DNA of 64,000 nucleotides, from NCBI RefSeq assembly GCF_963677195.1, contig NZ_OY781918.1:2778923-2842922 (forward strand), given 5' to 3'. The stretch is from an uncultured Marinifilum sp. GTDB taxonomy: Bacteria; Bacteroidota; Bacteroidia; Bacteroidales; Marinifilaceae. The translations under genes and the position numbers were made by a program. Under the pieces are notes generated by a model. That model was not told where the DNA came from, did not search any database, and saw only the letters and a list, made by a program, of their open reading frames with translations. The stretch's first letter is position 1. Every line of letters starts with the position of its first letter. Positions 27,572 through 36,847 of this stretch are shown here, piece after piece.

Positions 27572-27841
27572 ATTTATGGTTTTTCCTGAGTGAATTGTAT
27601 ACAACTCACCCATGATGTAATTGATAACATCAGTTTATAACTTTAAAAACCATCTTTTTATGTTCGCTAGAATTAGCGTAACTTTTGATTAGGAGATAAT
27701 ATTAGTTGTATTGTGATACGGTGGTGCAATATATAAAAAAAGGCATTACTATGGCTGTTTTGTTGACTTTTTTGTAAAAAATAAATGTCATTTTAGAGTA
27801 GGTTTTGTATAGCTACTTATTGTTCAGGAAATTAAAAAAAA

Positions 27842-28309
27842 TTATTCTTCCCAAACAATGGTTTTCATATCTTCCCAAAAAGGTCCGAATTGAATTTCTG
27901 ATATTTTATTGTCATCGAGCCAAAGGTGCAGGTTTTCGTTTGCAAAATAGATTAATTCATGAGTTGGAAATTCTTCTGATTCGGCATTTTCAAATTCGGG
28001 TTTTCCCAATTGGAAGTGCTCCAATTCGTCTAAAAGCATTTTTTTGCTTAAGCCAATTTTAATGAAATTAAACAGTTGATACTGCTCCTTATAAATAGAG
28101 ATATAGCTAAGCTTATCCTGATCAAGCGATTCGAAAGTAAAACTTAAGCCTCTGTCTGGATAAAAAAGGGTAATACTATTTTCTTCCGGCGAAAGAGAGT
28201 ATTCTCCAATTTCATCGGCTTTGCCCAGAGTTTTTTCTACTTCGGCTTTATTCATTCCGAATTTTATGCCAGCTATACCTTTACCTAAAATAATTTCATT
28301 TGTATTCAT
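27842..28309 (-). CDS. uncharacterised protein with SmpA-like repeats
   Basis: The 155-residue protein without a signal peptide contains two short similar units: GIKFGMNKAEVEKTLGKADE near residue 14 and IKIGLSKKMLLDELEHFQLG near 83. These recall the SmpA/OmlA-type pattern (GMxxxEVxxxLGxP) seen in BamE-like and inhibitor-like folds. Its function is unknown. It starts 3 bp after the upstream oxidoreductase gene ends and is surely co-transcribed with it. Confidence 0.7.
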   Translation of the reverse strand: MNTNEIILGKGIAGIKFGMNKAEVEKTLGKADEIGEYSLSPEENSITLFYPDRGLSFTFESLDQDKLSYISIYKEQYQLFNFIKIGLSKKMLLDELEHFQLGKPEFENAESEEFPTHELIYFANENLHLWLDDNKISEIQFGPFWEDMKTIVWEE

Positions 28310-28312
28310 ATT

Positions 28313-29290
28313 CTACTTTTCAAAAGGATATTCTAATCCGATTTGTTTTCTAACCTGATCGAGTAAACTTAGTATTTTTTTACTTTTCCAAATAGGAATA
28401 ACAGGGCTTTCTAATTTCCCTTTTTCCAATAATCTGTTAACAGCAAAAGCTTCATAGTTGTATCCCATTTCAGGAGTATCATCAATAAATTCGAGGTATT
28501 CTTTATCAGAAATTAATATTGATTTTTTAGCCATCCAAAACTTAGGAATTTCAATTCTTCCTTTGGTACCATAAATAACAGCTTCGTTTTTCATATTAGA
28601 TACAAATGAGCTTGAAATTTGTGCCATCCCACCATTTTGGTATTTAATTTGGATAGTATTGTATTCGTCTACACCAGTTTTACCTATATGAGCCTTAGAT
28701 TGTATATCTTCTACTTTATCGTTAAAAACCAGTTCCGAAATCGCAATTCCGTAAATACCAATATCAAGTAAAGCGCCACCAGCTAAATTAGAATTGGCCA
28801 AACGACCTTCTTTGTTCATATCACCATTAAAACCAAAGCTTACTTGTATTTGTTTAACTTCGCCAATTTTGCCTGTGTAAATCCACTCCATGCTTTTTAA
28901 AATGGCAGGTAAATAGTAGGTCCATAAAGCTTCCATAAAAAAAAGCTGTTTTTCCTTAGCAAGTTGCGATAGTAATTCAAATTCATTAGAATTTACACAT
29001 ACAGGTTTTTCACATAATACCGATTTGCCATTGTTTAAACACATAGAGGCATGTTCGAAATGAAAATTGTGAGGCGTTGCAATATATACTATATCAATGT
29101 CGGAATCTTGTAACATTTCGAGATAGGATCCATAACTTTTTTCGATATTGTATTGCTTTGCAAATTCTTTAGATCGGGATAAAGATCGGGATGCAACAGC
29201 TGTAATTGAACCGTTAGAAACAGCCTTAAAATCATTTGTAAATTTATGTGCAATTTTTCCTGCACCAAGAATTCCCCATTTTATAGTCAT
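28313..29290 (-). CDS. Gfo/Idh/MocA-family NAD(P)-dependent oxidoreductase
   Basis: The 325-residue enzyme has an N-terminal Rossmann fold with IKWGILGAGKIAHKF (GxGxxA-type) and the family motif CEKPVC at about residue 94, where Lys helps catalysis, followed by an alpha/beta substrate domain (GGALLDIGIYG near 170). Members oxidise or reduce sugars, cyclitols or dihydrodiols; the N-terminal sequence is closest in feel to trans-1,2-dihydrodiol dehydrogenase-like proteins. It is the first gene of a two-gene operon with the SmpA-like protein. Confidence 0.88.
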   Translation of the reverse strand: MTIKWGILGAGKIAHKFTNDFKAVSNGSITAVASRSLSRSKEFAKQYNIEKSYGSYLEMLQDSDIDIVYIATPHNFHFEHASMCLNNGKSVLCEKPVCVNSNEFELLSQLAKEKQLFFMEALWTYYLPAILKSMEWIYTGKIGEVKQIQVSFGFNGDMNKEGRLANSNLAGGALLDIGIYGIAISELVFNDKVEDIQSKAHIGKTGVDEYNTIQIKYQNGGMAQISSSFVSNMKNEAVIYGTKGRIEIPKFWMAKKSILISDKEYLEFIDDTPEMGYNYEAFAVNRLLEKGKLESPVIPIWKSKKILSLLDQVRKQIGLEYPFEK

Positions 29291-29541
29291 TAGAATTTTG
29301 TTTTTCTATTCAAATTATTGTTTTATAAAACAAATTATAAAAGATTTGTAGTAGTTTTTTATTCAAATTTATTTTTTGATTATTAAATATAGGATTTTGT
29401 GTATAGAAATAAAGTCTAATTAGAAAATTGTTTCATAATTATATTAAAAAAGAAAATATTCATTTAATCTAATCCTTTTAAAAACTTTAAGTATAAAGTA
29501 AAATGATTATTTTTACATCTTCAAAATCAAAACGTGTAAAA

Positions 29542-30837
29542 ATGACAAAAGATTTTCGACCAACCGACTATATTCTGGAGTCGATGCAAACCGGAAAAAA
29601 GTTTGAGGATGCTGGATGGACGCTTGATGCTCCAGGAGAAGAAAAACCTGCTTTAATTAGAGCTATTTATAATAAAAAGCAAATTGATGTTAAGGATAAT
29701 TCAATGGGAATCTATAAATTTTCCGATTGGCTACCTATATCAAAAACTCTTGAAGGATCTTCGGCTCCTGCAACCTATAAGAGTGAAGGTTTAGCAAAAT
29801 ATCTTGGTTTGAATAATCTATACATTACATATAGTGGATACTGGCCAGAGAAAGGAGCTAATTTTAGAACTTGTTCGTTTAAAGAGACAGAGGCTTACGC
29901 TGTTTGTGGTCGTTTAGATAATAACAATAAAATATTAGTTGTTGCTTCGGCAGGAAATACAGCAAGGGCATTTGCTAGAGTCTGTTCCGATAATAATATT
30001 CCATTGTTATTATGTGTTCCCGAAGATAATTTGAATGCATTGTGGTTTGGTGAGCCAATTAAAGATAATGTTAAGTTGGTGGCAACAAAATCGGGTAGCG
30101 ATTATTTCGATGCCATTCACTTGTCAAATATTGCTTGTCAGTTAGATGGATTTATTGCCGAAGGTGGAGCTAAAAATGTAGCTCGTCGCGATGGAATGGC
30201 TTGTACTGTAAATTCTGCTGTTACTGAGATAGGAAAAATTCCTGATTATTATTTTCAGGCCGTAGGTTCGGGAACTGGTGCTATTGCAGCATGGGAAGCA
30301 AATCTGCGCTTTATAGAGGATGGAAGATTTGGCAACAATAAAATGAAATTAATGGTTTCTCAAAACACACCTTTTCTTCCTATGTATGATGCATGGAAAG
30401 AGGATTCGAGAGAAATTTTACCATTAGATGATAATTTGGCCAGAAAACAAGTTGAAGAGATCGTTGCAAAAGTACTTTCTAATCGTAAGCCTCCGTATTC
30501 AATTACAGGTGGTTTGTACGATGCCATGAAAGACGCCGGAGGCGATGTTTTAAAAGCAACTAACGATGAGGCTGCCGAAGCTGCAAAAATTTTCGAAGAA
30601 AAAGAGGGTAATGATATTCATCCTGCGGCAGCAGTAGCAGTGGCAACTTTAATCAATTACGCTAAAGAAGGTAAGTTAGATAAAGATTCTTGTGTAATGT
30701 TAAATATTACAGGAGGTGGAGAAGAACGATTCAAACGTGAAAAGGAAGTTTGTTATCTAAAACCATCGCATGTATTCGAAATTAACCCTGAACTAAGTGA
30801 AGTGAAGGAAGTGATGGATAAGCTTTTTCAATTGTAG
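29542..30837 (+). CDS. cysteate synthase (PLP-dependent)
   Basis: The 431-residue threonine-synthase-fold protein matches the cysteate synthase family known from methanogens and Bacteroidota, which converts O-phosphoserine and sulfite to L-cysteate. The PLP Lys is in NFRTCSFKETEA (Lys114 from this start), with ASAGNTARAFARV for phosphate binding and a late ITGGGEERF. In Bacteroidota cysteate feeds sulfonolipid (capnine-type) synthesis; the partner acyltransferase is not in this window. I start at ATG 29542 (MTKDFRPTDY); the ATG at 29503 adds 13 atypical residues. Confidence 0.85.
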   Translation: MTKDFRPTDYILESMQTGKKFEDAGWTLDAPGEEKPALIRAIYNKKQIDVKDNSMGIYKFSDWLPISKTLEGSSAPATYKSEGLAKYLGLNNLYITYSGYWPEKGANFRTCSFKETEAYAVCGRLDNNNKILVVASAGNTARAFARVCSDNNIPLLLCVPEDNLNALWFGEPIKDNVKLVATKSGSDYFDAIHLSNIACQLDGFIAEGGAKNVARRDGMACTVNSAVTEIGKIPDYYFQAVGSGTGAIAAWEANLRFIEDGRFGNNKMKLMVSQNTPFLPMYDAWKEDSREILPLDDNLARKQVEEIVAKVLSNRKPPYSITGGLYDAMKDAGGDVLKATNDEAAEAAKIFEEKEGNDIHPAAAVAVATLINYAKEGKLDKDSCVMLNITGGGEERFKREKEVCYLKPSHVFEINPELSEVKEVMDKLFQL

Positions 30838-30857
30838 ATGAAATAATATATTTTTCT

Positions 30858-30888
30858 AAAAAAAGCAGACATAAAGTCTGCTTTTTTT
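30858..30888 (+). terminator. intrinsic terminator after cysteate synthase
   Basis: A 13-bp stem AAAAAAAGCAGAC / GTCTGCTTTTTTT encloses a 5-nt loop and is followed by A-rich sequence. Confidence 0.93.
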
Positions 30889-31009
30889 AGAATTAATAAC
30901 ACCTTATTATTGAGAATAATTATCATTAAATTAGCATAATAAAGGATGACTTTATATTGGATTTATTTATTAATATTTAGCCTTTTTATTCGTTTATAAT
31001 CAACATACA

Positions 31010-31237
31010 ATGACAAATATAAAACCGTTTTCTATAGCTTTAGTGTGTATTTTTATTTTATCAATTGGTGGAATAATTATAATGAATAATACTGATATTT
31101 TTCAGAATTGGGAAAATTCCTCTCTAGCTCTTTTAAAGCAATATCTTAAAGTAAGTGCTTTTTTATGTATTATGGGTGGTGTTTATGTATGGATGAAGCT
31201 GTCAAAAAAAGAAGATAAAGAATCATTAGAAGAATGA
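31010..31237 (+). CDS. small two-helix membrane protein, function unknown
   Basis: The 75-residue protein has two hydrophobic segments (about 6-25 and 45-63) and a charged C-terminal tail (KKEDKESLEE). No family is recognised. The stop codon lies inside a long inverted repeat. Similar tiny proteins sit next to Xre-type regulators in Bacteroidota, and such a pair follows after a 620-bp gap. Confidence 0.5.
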   Translation: MTNIKPFSIALVCIFILSIGGIIIMNNTDIFQNWENSSLALLKQYLKVSAFLCIMGGVYVWMKLSKKEDKESLEE

Positions 31238-31287
31238 AACAACAGAATTTCTTAGAGATAGGGACTACAAAAAAAATCTGTTGTTTC
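31236..31287. repeat. inverted repeat overlapping the end of the small membrane-protein gene
   Basis: GAAACAACAGA (31236-31246) is the perfect complement of TCTGTTGTTTC (31277-31287) with a 30-nt loop. No T run follows, so it is not a canonical terminator. Confidence 0.6.
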
Positions 31288-31781
31288 GGCTAACCACTAA
31301 CTACTAACAATGTAGTACATTTATATCCTGTTTAAATTATTTAATAATAATTACCAAGTAACGAGATACAGGAAAATGACGTAACCTGATATAATGAATA
31401 ATCAATTGCACAGTTGAGTTTTTTTAAGATTGAAACTAAGGTCAAGGCAATTGAATTCAAATTTCTACTATAATATTGTACTTCCGATTTTAAAGTTTAT
31501 TTCTATGCTTAATTAAATTCGGAGGAACTTAAACGCAATACTCAATTTACAAAATTATTAGGGCAATGTCCAGTAATTAAAAGCCTTTTATAAGTATTGC
31601 TGAGCTCTTAATTTATAGGTTTAAGCTAACTTAACTTACTCTGGCTTTTTGCCAGTTTTTAGTTTAATATTTGACAATATACAAGTTCCTTCTCTATAAG
31701 AGTAGGTAAGACTTAGTATGTAATAAATATGTATTTAATTTTTACTTATTGTCGTGTTTCAGTTTCTAAAAATCAAAAATA
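31288..31781. other. intergenic region without recognisable gene
   Basis: Apart from a short terminator-like hairpin CTGGC-TTTTT-GCCAG followed by TTTTT at 31641-31660 and an imperfect pair CTTCCGATTTTAA (from about 31483) / TTAAATTCGGAG (to about 31524), I see no gene, tRNA or known RNA. The terminator at 31641 suggests a short transcript or a decayed gene upstream of it. Confidence 0.45.
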
Positions 31782-31813
31782 TTTGTCTTAAAGTAAAATA
31801 AACTTTACATTTG
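31782..31813 (+). promoter_or_regulatory. Bacteroidota-type promoter of the membrane protein-Xre pair
   Basis: TTTG (31782-31785), 20 bases, then TACATTTG (31806-31813): a full match to the -33/-7 consensus of the Bacteroidota primary sigma factor, 48 bp before the start codon at 31861. Confidence 0.78.
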
Positions 31814-31860
31814 TTTTGTGCACGAAATAAATAAGATGTTTAATTTATAATATTGAAAAA

Positions 31861-32340
31861 ATGAAAACCTATTTTCCTTACCAGCTAAAGTATGTTGGTG
31901 TATTGTTTGTTTTTATAGCAATTGTTCTGTCATGTATTGGAAATGTAGATGAATTTATGCGTGGTTTATTAGCTGGAAGAAACGATTTTGAAACTAGCAT
32001 ATTAAATGAAGAAGCTACAAAAGTAGATCAGACATTAGCTTATCAACCCTACTTTTCTGAGAAAGAAAAAGATAACTATTTAAAAATTAGTCTGATTTTA
32101 TCATTGTCTGGATTTATTTTGTATTTGTTCTCAAAAGAAAAATCGGAAGATGAATTTTATCAGCAATTGCGAGCAAAATGTTTGACTCAGGCTTTATTAG
32201 TTACCTGGTTATTTACAGGATTTATATATTGGGTAAGGCCAACATATCAGCTAAATGGATTTTATATTTTGCAACTGCATTTAATATTTTTTACCATTAT
32301 ATATGTGTACAATAAGAAGTGGAAATTTGGGACAGAGTAA
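31861..32340 (+). CDS. four-helix membrane protein paired with an Xre regulator
   Basis: The 159-residue protein has hydrophobic segments near 10-28, 76-92, 113-130 and 135-152. The family is not recognised with certainty; it resembles the membrane partners found next to small Cro/CI-type regulators in Bacteroidota. It is followed after 18 bp by such a regulator and headed by a near-perfect promoter. A role in sensing or self-regulation is inference. Confidence 0.65.
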   Translation: MKTYFPYQLKYVGVLFVFIAIVLSCIGNVDEFMRGLLAGRNDFETSILNEEATKVDQTLAYQPYFSEKEKDNYLKISLILSLSGFILYLFSKEKSEDEFYQQLRAKCLTQALLVTWLFTGFIYWVRPTYQLNGFYILQLHLIFFTIIYVYNKKWKFGTE

Positions 32341-32358
32341 TCATTAAATAAGGTAATT

Positions 32359-32559
32359 GTGAAAAATACAATAAAAGTAGAGAGAGCTAAAAAAGACATT
32401 ACCCAAGCAGGATTGGCTGAGCAAATAGGTGTATCAAGACAAACGATTAATGCGATTGAGAAAGGGAAATTTGTTCCTTCTACACTTTTGGCCTTAAAAA
32501 TGGCTCGTTATTTTGAGTGTAAAGTTGAAGAAATATTTTCTTTAGAAGATAATGACTAA
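32359..32559 (+). CDS. small Xre/Cro-CI family transcriptional regulator
   Basis: The 66-residue protein is a single helix-turn-helix domain: VERAKKDITQAGLAEQIGV then SRQTINAIEKGKFVPS, with the recognition helix centred at SRQTINAIE, and a C-terminal FECKVEEIFSLE typical of the YozG-like group. It starts with GTG. It is co-transcribed with the membrane protein upstream and terminated just after. It probably autoregulates the pair. Confidence 0.88.
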   Translation: MKNTIKVERAKKDITQAGLAEQIGVSRQTINAIEKGKFVPSTLLALKMARYFECKVEEIFSLEDND

Positions 32560-32567
32560 AATGAAAT

Positions 32568-32594
32568 AAGGGCTACCAATGGCAGCCCTTTTTA
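32568..32594. terminator. bidirectional terminator
   Basis: AAGGGCT (32568-32574) pairs with AGCCCTT (32584-32590), with an inner CC/GG step, and is followed by TTTTT on the plus strand and by an A/T-rich stretch on the minus strand. It lies between the convergent Xre and sulfur-fusion genes. Confidence 0.88.
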
Positions 32595-32612
32595 AACCGG
32601 ATATTATCTAAT

Positions 32613-35102
32613 TTAAATGAAAAGATTAAGGTTTGATTGTTCTGCTTCGGCTAAATAAGAAGCAACACCACCAATTTGTACTCCATCCAGAAGTTCTTCT
32701 TTTGTAATTCCCATTACATCCATAGACATTTGGCAAGCAATCATTTCAATACCGTTGTCCATAGCAGTTTGAATTAAATCCTCTAGAGAATCTACTTTCT
32801 TGGCAAGCATTCGCTTCTTCATCATTTTCGATCCTAATCCCATCATATTCATTTTCGATAGCTTAAGATCATCGGCACTGCCAGCCATCATTTTGCCAAA
32901 CATTTTACCCATTAAATCTTTATCGACTTTAGGTTTTCTCGCTTTTTTAATGATATTTAATCCCCAAAAAGTAAAGAATAGGGTTACTTTATGCCCGGTT
33001 GTAGCCGCTCCATTGGCAATTACAAATGTTGCTAAAGCTTTATCCATATCATCAGAAAAAACAACCAAAGTTTTGTTTTTTGGCAAGTCTACTGATGTAC
33101 TGCTCTGTTTCTCTTTTTTCTGCTTTTCGATAACAGCAGTATAAACACCTTTTTCCGAATCGATAGAAATTAACTTATTACCAGTCATTTTACACCAGGC
33201 TTCGGCATCTTTTGTAAAACCTGCGTCGGTAACCTTTTGTTGTAAGCGTTCTCCATCTTCCAATTTATCCATTTCTTGCTTAAGCTTGATAATAGGACCC
33301 GGACATTGCAAACCACAAGCATCAACTTCAATGGTTTTTATATCAGATTTTTCAGTTGTTGCGGTTTCTGTTTCAGTATTTGGTTTTCCTCTGTAAATGT
33401 GACCATCTGTGGCTATATAGCAGTTTTCGAAGATATCTTCATTACTTTGCTTACAGGTAGCGTATTCGTAGGTTTTATATCCACCACTTAAATTATAAAC
33501 CTCTTTAAAGCCTTTTTGCATTAAAATTCTGGCTGCAAAATAACCGCGTAATCCAACTCCACAGTAAAGAATGATTTTTTTATCAGTAGGAATTTCATCC
33601 AGACGGTTTCTGATTTCATCTAATTCGATGTTAACAGCACCTTCCATATACCCCAATTCGAACTCATCTGGAGTTCTCACGTCCATAATAAAATTATTGG
33701 CAGCATGTAGTTGGCTTAATTCATCCCAATGAATGATATTTACCAATCCTTCTATAATGTTACCAGCTGTAAATCCGGCCTGATTAACAGGATCTTTTGC
33801 CGAAGAGAATGGAGGCGCATAAGCGTGTTCAATTTCTTGCAGATCGTAAATAGTACCACCTCTTTGCAGAACTGTTGCAATAAGATCAATTCGCTTATCA
33901 ACACCTTCGTATCCAATTATTTGTGCTCCGAATAGTTTGCCATTCTCTGGATCGAAGGTTATTTTAATTGTGCTTGGCATTGCTCCAGGATAGTAGCCCG
34001 AATGAGAACCTCCATGAATAATGTTAGAAATATATTTAATTCCTTCTTTTTTTAGGACTTTCTCTGCTAATCCTGTAGATCCTACAGTAAGATCGAACAC
34101 CTTAGCAATGGCTGTGGCAATGGCTCCTTTGTATTTTTGTTTGTGTCCGTTAACCAGGTTGTTGGCCAACATTCTTGCTTGTTTGTTAGCCGGACCAGCT
34201 AAATATGTGTTGGTATATTTACCAGTAATGGGATGTGGAAATGCCATTGCATCGCCCAGTGCATATATATTTTCATCGCTGGTTTGAAGATATTCATTCA
34301 CTTTTATACCACCATTAGGTGCTAATTCAATATCTGCTTCTTTTATTAATTTGGTTTCCGGACGAACTCCAATCGAAAGAATAACCATATCGGCTTCTAC
34401 CTTACGACCCGATTGTAAAAGAATATTAATATAATCACCTTCTCTTTTAAACTCGCTAACACCATCTTTTAAATAGAACTCAACATTTTTTGTTTTAAGA
34501 TGCTGGTGAACTTCGGCAGCCATTTCATAATCTAATGGAGTCATTACCTGTTCAGCCATTTCAACAATGGTAACCATCATTCCTAAATGATGAAGGTTTT
34601 CGGCCATTTCAAGTCCAATAAAGCCAGCTCCAACAACAACTGCTTTTTTGGGTTGTTTGTTCTCGCAATAGCTTTTTATTTTATCCGTATCCATAACATT
34701 ACGAACAGTAAAAATAGCTTCGTCTTTAATACCTGGAATAGGTGGTTTTATAGGCTCAGCACCTGGCGATACAATTAATTTATCGTAGGTTTCTGTATAG
34801 GTAGTATTGTTGTTTAGGTCTTTTATGTCTACAGTTTTATCTTTGCGATTAATTGTAACAACTTCATTTTTAACACGCACATCAACATTTAGTCGTTTGT
34901 TAAAGCTTTCGGGAGTTTGCAAAAGTAAATTTTCTCTTTCACTAATTACTCCACCTACATAGTATGGCAAGCCACAATTTGCATAAGATATATGCTCACC
35001 TCTTTCAAACATGATGATTTCGGCAGATTCGTCTATTCTTCTTAATCGGGCAGCTGTTGTTGCACCTCCTGCTACACCACCTATTATTAAATACTTAGCC
35101 AT
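32613..35102 (-). CDS. four-domain CoA-disulfide/persulfide reductase-rhodanese-TusA-DsrE fusion
   Basis: The 829-residue protein joins: a flavin disulfide reductase (1-450) with GGVAGGATTAARL for FAD binding and the single redox Cys43 in YANCGLPYY, as in CoA-disulfide reductase; a rhodanese domain (about 460-555) with active-site Cys in LYCGVGLRG; a TusA/SirA domain (about 585-660) with CGLQCPGP; and a C-terminal DsrE/F-like domain (about 675-829). It likely reduces CoA or protein persulfides with NAD(P)H and passes sulfane sulfur between its own modules. It is cytoplasmic. It is a single gene with its own promoter and terminator. Confidence 0.93.
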   Translation of the reverse strand: MAKYLIIGGVAGGATTAARLRRIDESAEIIMFERGEHISYANCGLPYYVGGVISERENLLLQTPESFNKRLNVDVRVKNEVVTINRKDKTVDIKDLNNNTTYTETYDKLIVSPGAEPIKPPIPGIKDEAIFTVRNVMDTDKIKSYCENKQPKKAVVVGAGFIGLEMAENLHHLGMMVTIVEMAEQVMTPLDYEMAAEVHQHLKTKNVEFYLKDGVSEFKREGDYINILLQSGRKVEADMVILSIGVRPETKLIKEADIELAPNGGIKVNEYLQTSDENIYALGDAMAFPHPITGKYTNTYLAGPANKQARMLANNLVNGHKQKYKGAIATAIAKVFDLTVGSTGLAEKVLKKEGIKYISNIIHGGSHSGYYPGAMPSTIKITFDPENGKLFGAQIIGYEGVDKRIDLIATVLQRGGTIYDLQEIEHAYAPPFSSAKDPVNQAGFTAGNIIEGLVNIIHWDELSQLHAANNFIMDVRTPDEFELGYMEGAVNIELDEIRNRLDEIPTDKKIILYCGVGLRGYFAARILMQKGFKEVYNLSGGYKTYEYATCKQSNEDIFENCYIATDGHIYRGKPNTETETATTEKSDIKTIEVDACGLQCPGPIIKLKQEMDKLEDGERLQQKVTDAGFTKDAEAWCKMTGNKLISIDSEKGVYTAVIEKQKKEKQSSTSVDLPKNKTLVVFSDDMDKALATFVIANGAATTGHKVTLFFTFWGLNIIKKARKPKVDKDLMGKMFGKMMAGSADDLKLSKMNMMGLGSKMMKKRMLAKKVDSLEDLIQTAMDNGIEMIACQMSMDVMGITKEELLDGVQIGGVASYLAEAEQSNLNLFI

Positions 35103-35203
35103 TGTGTTGATATATTTATAAAAGTTTATATTTATTCAGATTAATATTTACCCAAATGAATGTTTATCCAATTGGATATGTAGATATACACATATTTATA
35201 GTG

Positions 35204-35234
35204 CAAATGTAAGATTTCATTAAAACTAAGCACA
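35204..35234 (-). promoter_or_regulatory. promoter of the sulfur-fusion gene
   Basis: On the minus strand TGTG (35234-35231), 19 bases, then TACATTTG (35211-35204) match the Bacteroidota -33/-7 pattern with one mismatch. The implied transcript has a leader of about 100 nt. Confidence 0.65.
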
Positions 35235-35461
35235 TTTTCTTCCCGAAAATTATATATGTTGCACAGCAGATTTATATGTTTTATGTGGGTTTATCTTAGT
35301 AAATATGGGATGTTTGTCGTTTTTTAAATATATAAATTCTCACACAATTGAGAATATTCCCACAACAATTTTATCAGCATATTGTAATTAAATTTGTTTG
35401 ATTGGCATGAATATTAATCTTATTTTTAATAAATGATTTACTTAAGATAATATTACTTCTA

Positions 35462-36058
35462 ATGATAAGATGCGAAAATTTAAGCCTCAAAATTAAAGAG
35501 CATGTAATTTGTAAGGATTTATGTTTTCATCTTAAACAGGGAGAATCCCTATGTTTTAGTGGAGAATCGGGGAAAGGCAAAACAAGTTTGCTAAAAATGA
35601 TAATGGGAATTTTAATACCCAATTCGGGAAAGCTTACCATTAATGGCTTAGAGCTGAGTTCTGCTAATCTTAATGAAATTAGAAACCAGATGGCCTGGCT
35701 TCCGCAAAATGTTAATTTACCTGTTAACTCTACGAATGAATTAATTCATTTTCTGAATTTTAATAAACAAAATATCGAAACTTTTACTTCTTGTTGCGAT
35801 AAATTGGGAGTAAGAAAAGTAGGTAAATTAAAAGCATTTAATGAAATTAGTGGGGGAGAGAGACAGAGAATTCTTATTGCAACTTGTTTAAGTATGAATA
35901 AGCCAATTCTTTGTCTGGATGAGCCCACGTCTGCTTTGGATAATCATTCTATTGACTTGTTAATTAAGCTACTAAATGATACAAGTGGACTAACTATTCT
36001 TTCTAGTTCGCACAATGCGAAATGGATTAACTATTGTAATCGCAACATAAGTTTATGA
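35462..36058 (+). CDS. fetA: ABC transporter ATP-binding protein (FetA-like)
   Basis: The 198-residue single ATPase domain has Walker A GESGKGKTS (about residue 38), a Q-loop in WLPQNV, a signature EISGGERQRI (about 128), Walker B LCLDEPTSA and a switch His in SSSHNAK. Length and pairing match E. coli FetA/YbbL, which with FetB exports iron or otherwise affects iron homeostasis. Its stop overlaps the fetB start by ATGA (4 nt), so translation is coupled. Confidence 0.85.
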   Translation: MIRCENLSLKIKEHVICKDLCFHLKQGESLCFSGESGKGKTSLLKMIMGILIPNSGKLTINGLELSSANLNEIRNQMAWLPQNVNLPVNSTNELIHFLNFNKQNIETFTSCCDKLGVRKVGKLKAFNEISGGERQRILIATCLSMNKPILCLDEPTSALDNHSIDLLIKLLNDTSGLTILSSSHNAKWINYCNRNISL

Positions 36059-36847
36059 AAGAAATTGTAGATATAAGCATTGGAAGTTTGGCATTCGGAT
36101 TTCTGATTTTACTAATTCCTATTGCTGGTTTTGTATATTTTAAAGTAAGAATTGTAAAAGATACTTTTATTGCAATTTTAAGAATGATAATCCAATTGTC
36201 GTTGATTGCTGTTTATTTAGAGTATATCTTTGATTGGAACAATGCATGGATAAATATTATTTGGGTTGTAATAATGATTTTGGTTGGTGCTTTTACCACA
36301 ATAAAGCGAGTAGGATTAAATTATCGATATTTTATTTTTCCATTTTTTCTTGCCGGATTTACAAGTATACTAATACTCGATTCATTTTTTTTGGGTATTG
36401 TTATTCATCTCGATTATTTGTTTGATGCAAGATATTTTGTGCCTATATCTGGTATGATATTGGGGAATGCCCTAAATCATAACATTGTGGGAATAAGTAC
36501 ATATTTTGATAGATTAGTAAAAGAGCAGGATCTCTATTATTTTCTTTTGATTAATACCAACAACAAAAAACAAACACTTGCACCATTTATAAGCGAAGCC
36601 ATTGCAAAAGGTTTAAATCCTTTAATCGCAAACATGTCGGTTATTGGTTTAATATCCTTACCAGGAATGATGACAGGACAAATACTGGGAGGTAGTTCAC
36701 CTCTTTATTGCCATTAAATATCAAATATTAATAATGATTGCCATTTTTGTTGGAAGTTCCTTAAATTTGATAGTAAGTATACTATTAGCCAATCGGTTTG
36801 TTTTTGATGATTTGGGCAGGATAAAGGCTAGTATTTTTAAGCAATAG
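36055..36847 (+). pseudogene. fetB: fetB-like ABC permease, disrupted by a 1-nt insertion
   Basis: The first 217 codons encode a FetB/YbbM-type membrane permease with GAFTTIKRVGLNYRY, GNALNHNIVGIS and the family motif SLPGMMTGQILGGSSPL. The frame then runs into a stop (36715-36717). Removing one T from the TTT run at 36704-36706 restores the expected ending: IAIKYQILIMIAIF and on to a stop at 36845-36847, giving about 263 residues, the normal FetB length (~259). Either the gene is freshly broken, the slip is programmed, or the base is a sequencing error. The downstream 46 codons are still conserved in style, so any break is recent. Confidence 0.85.
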
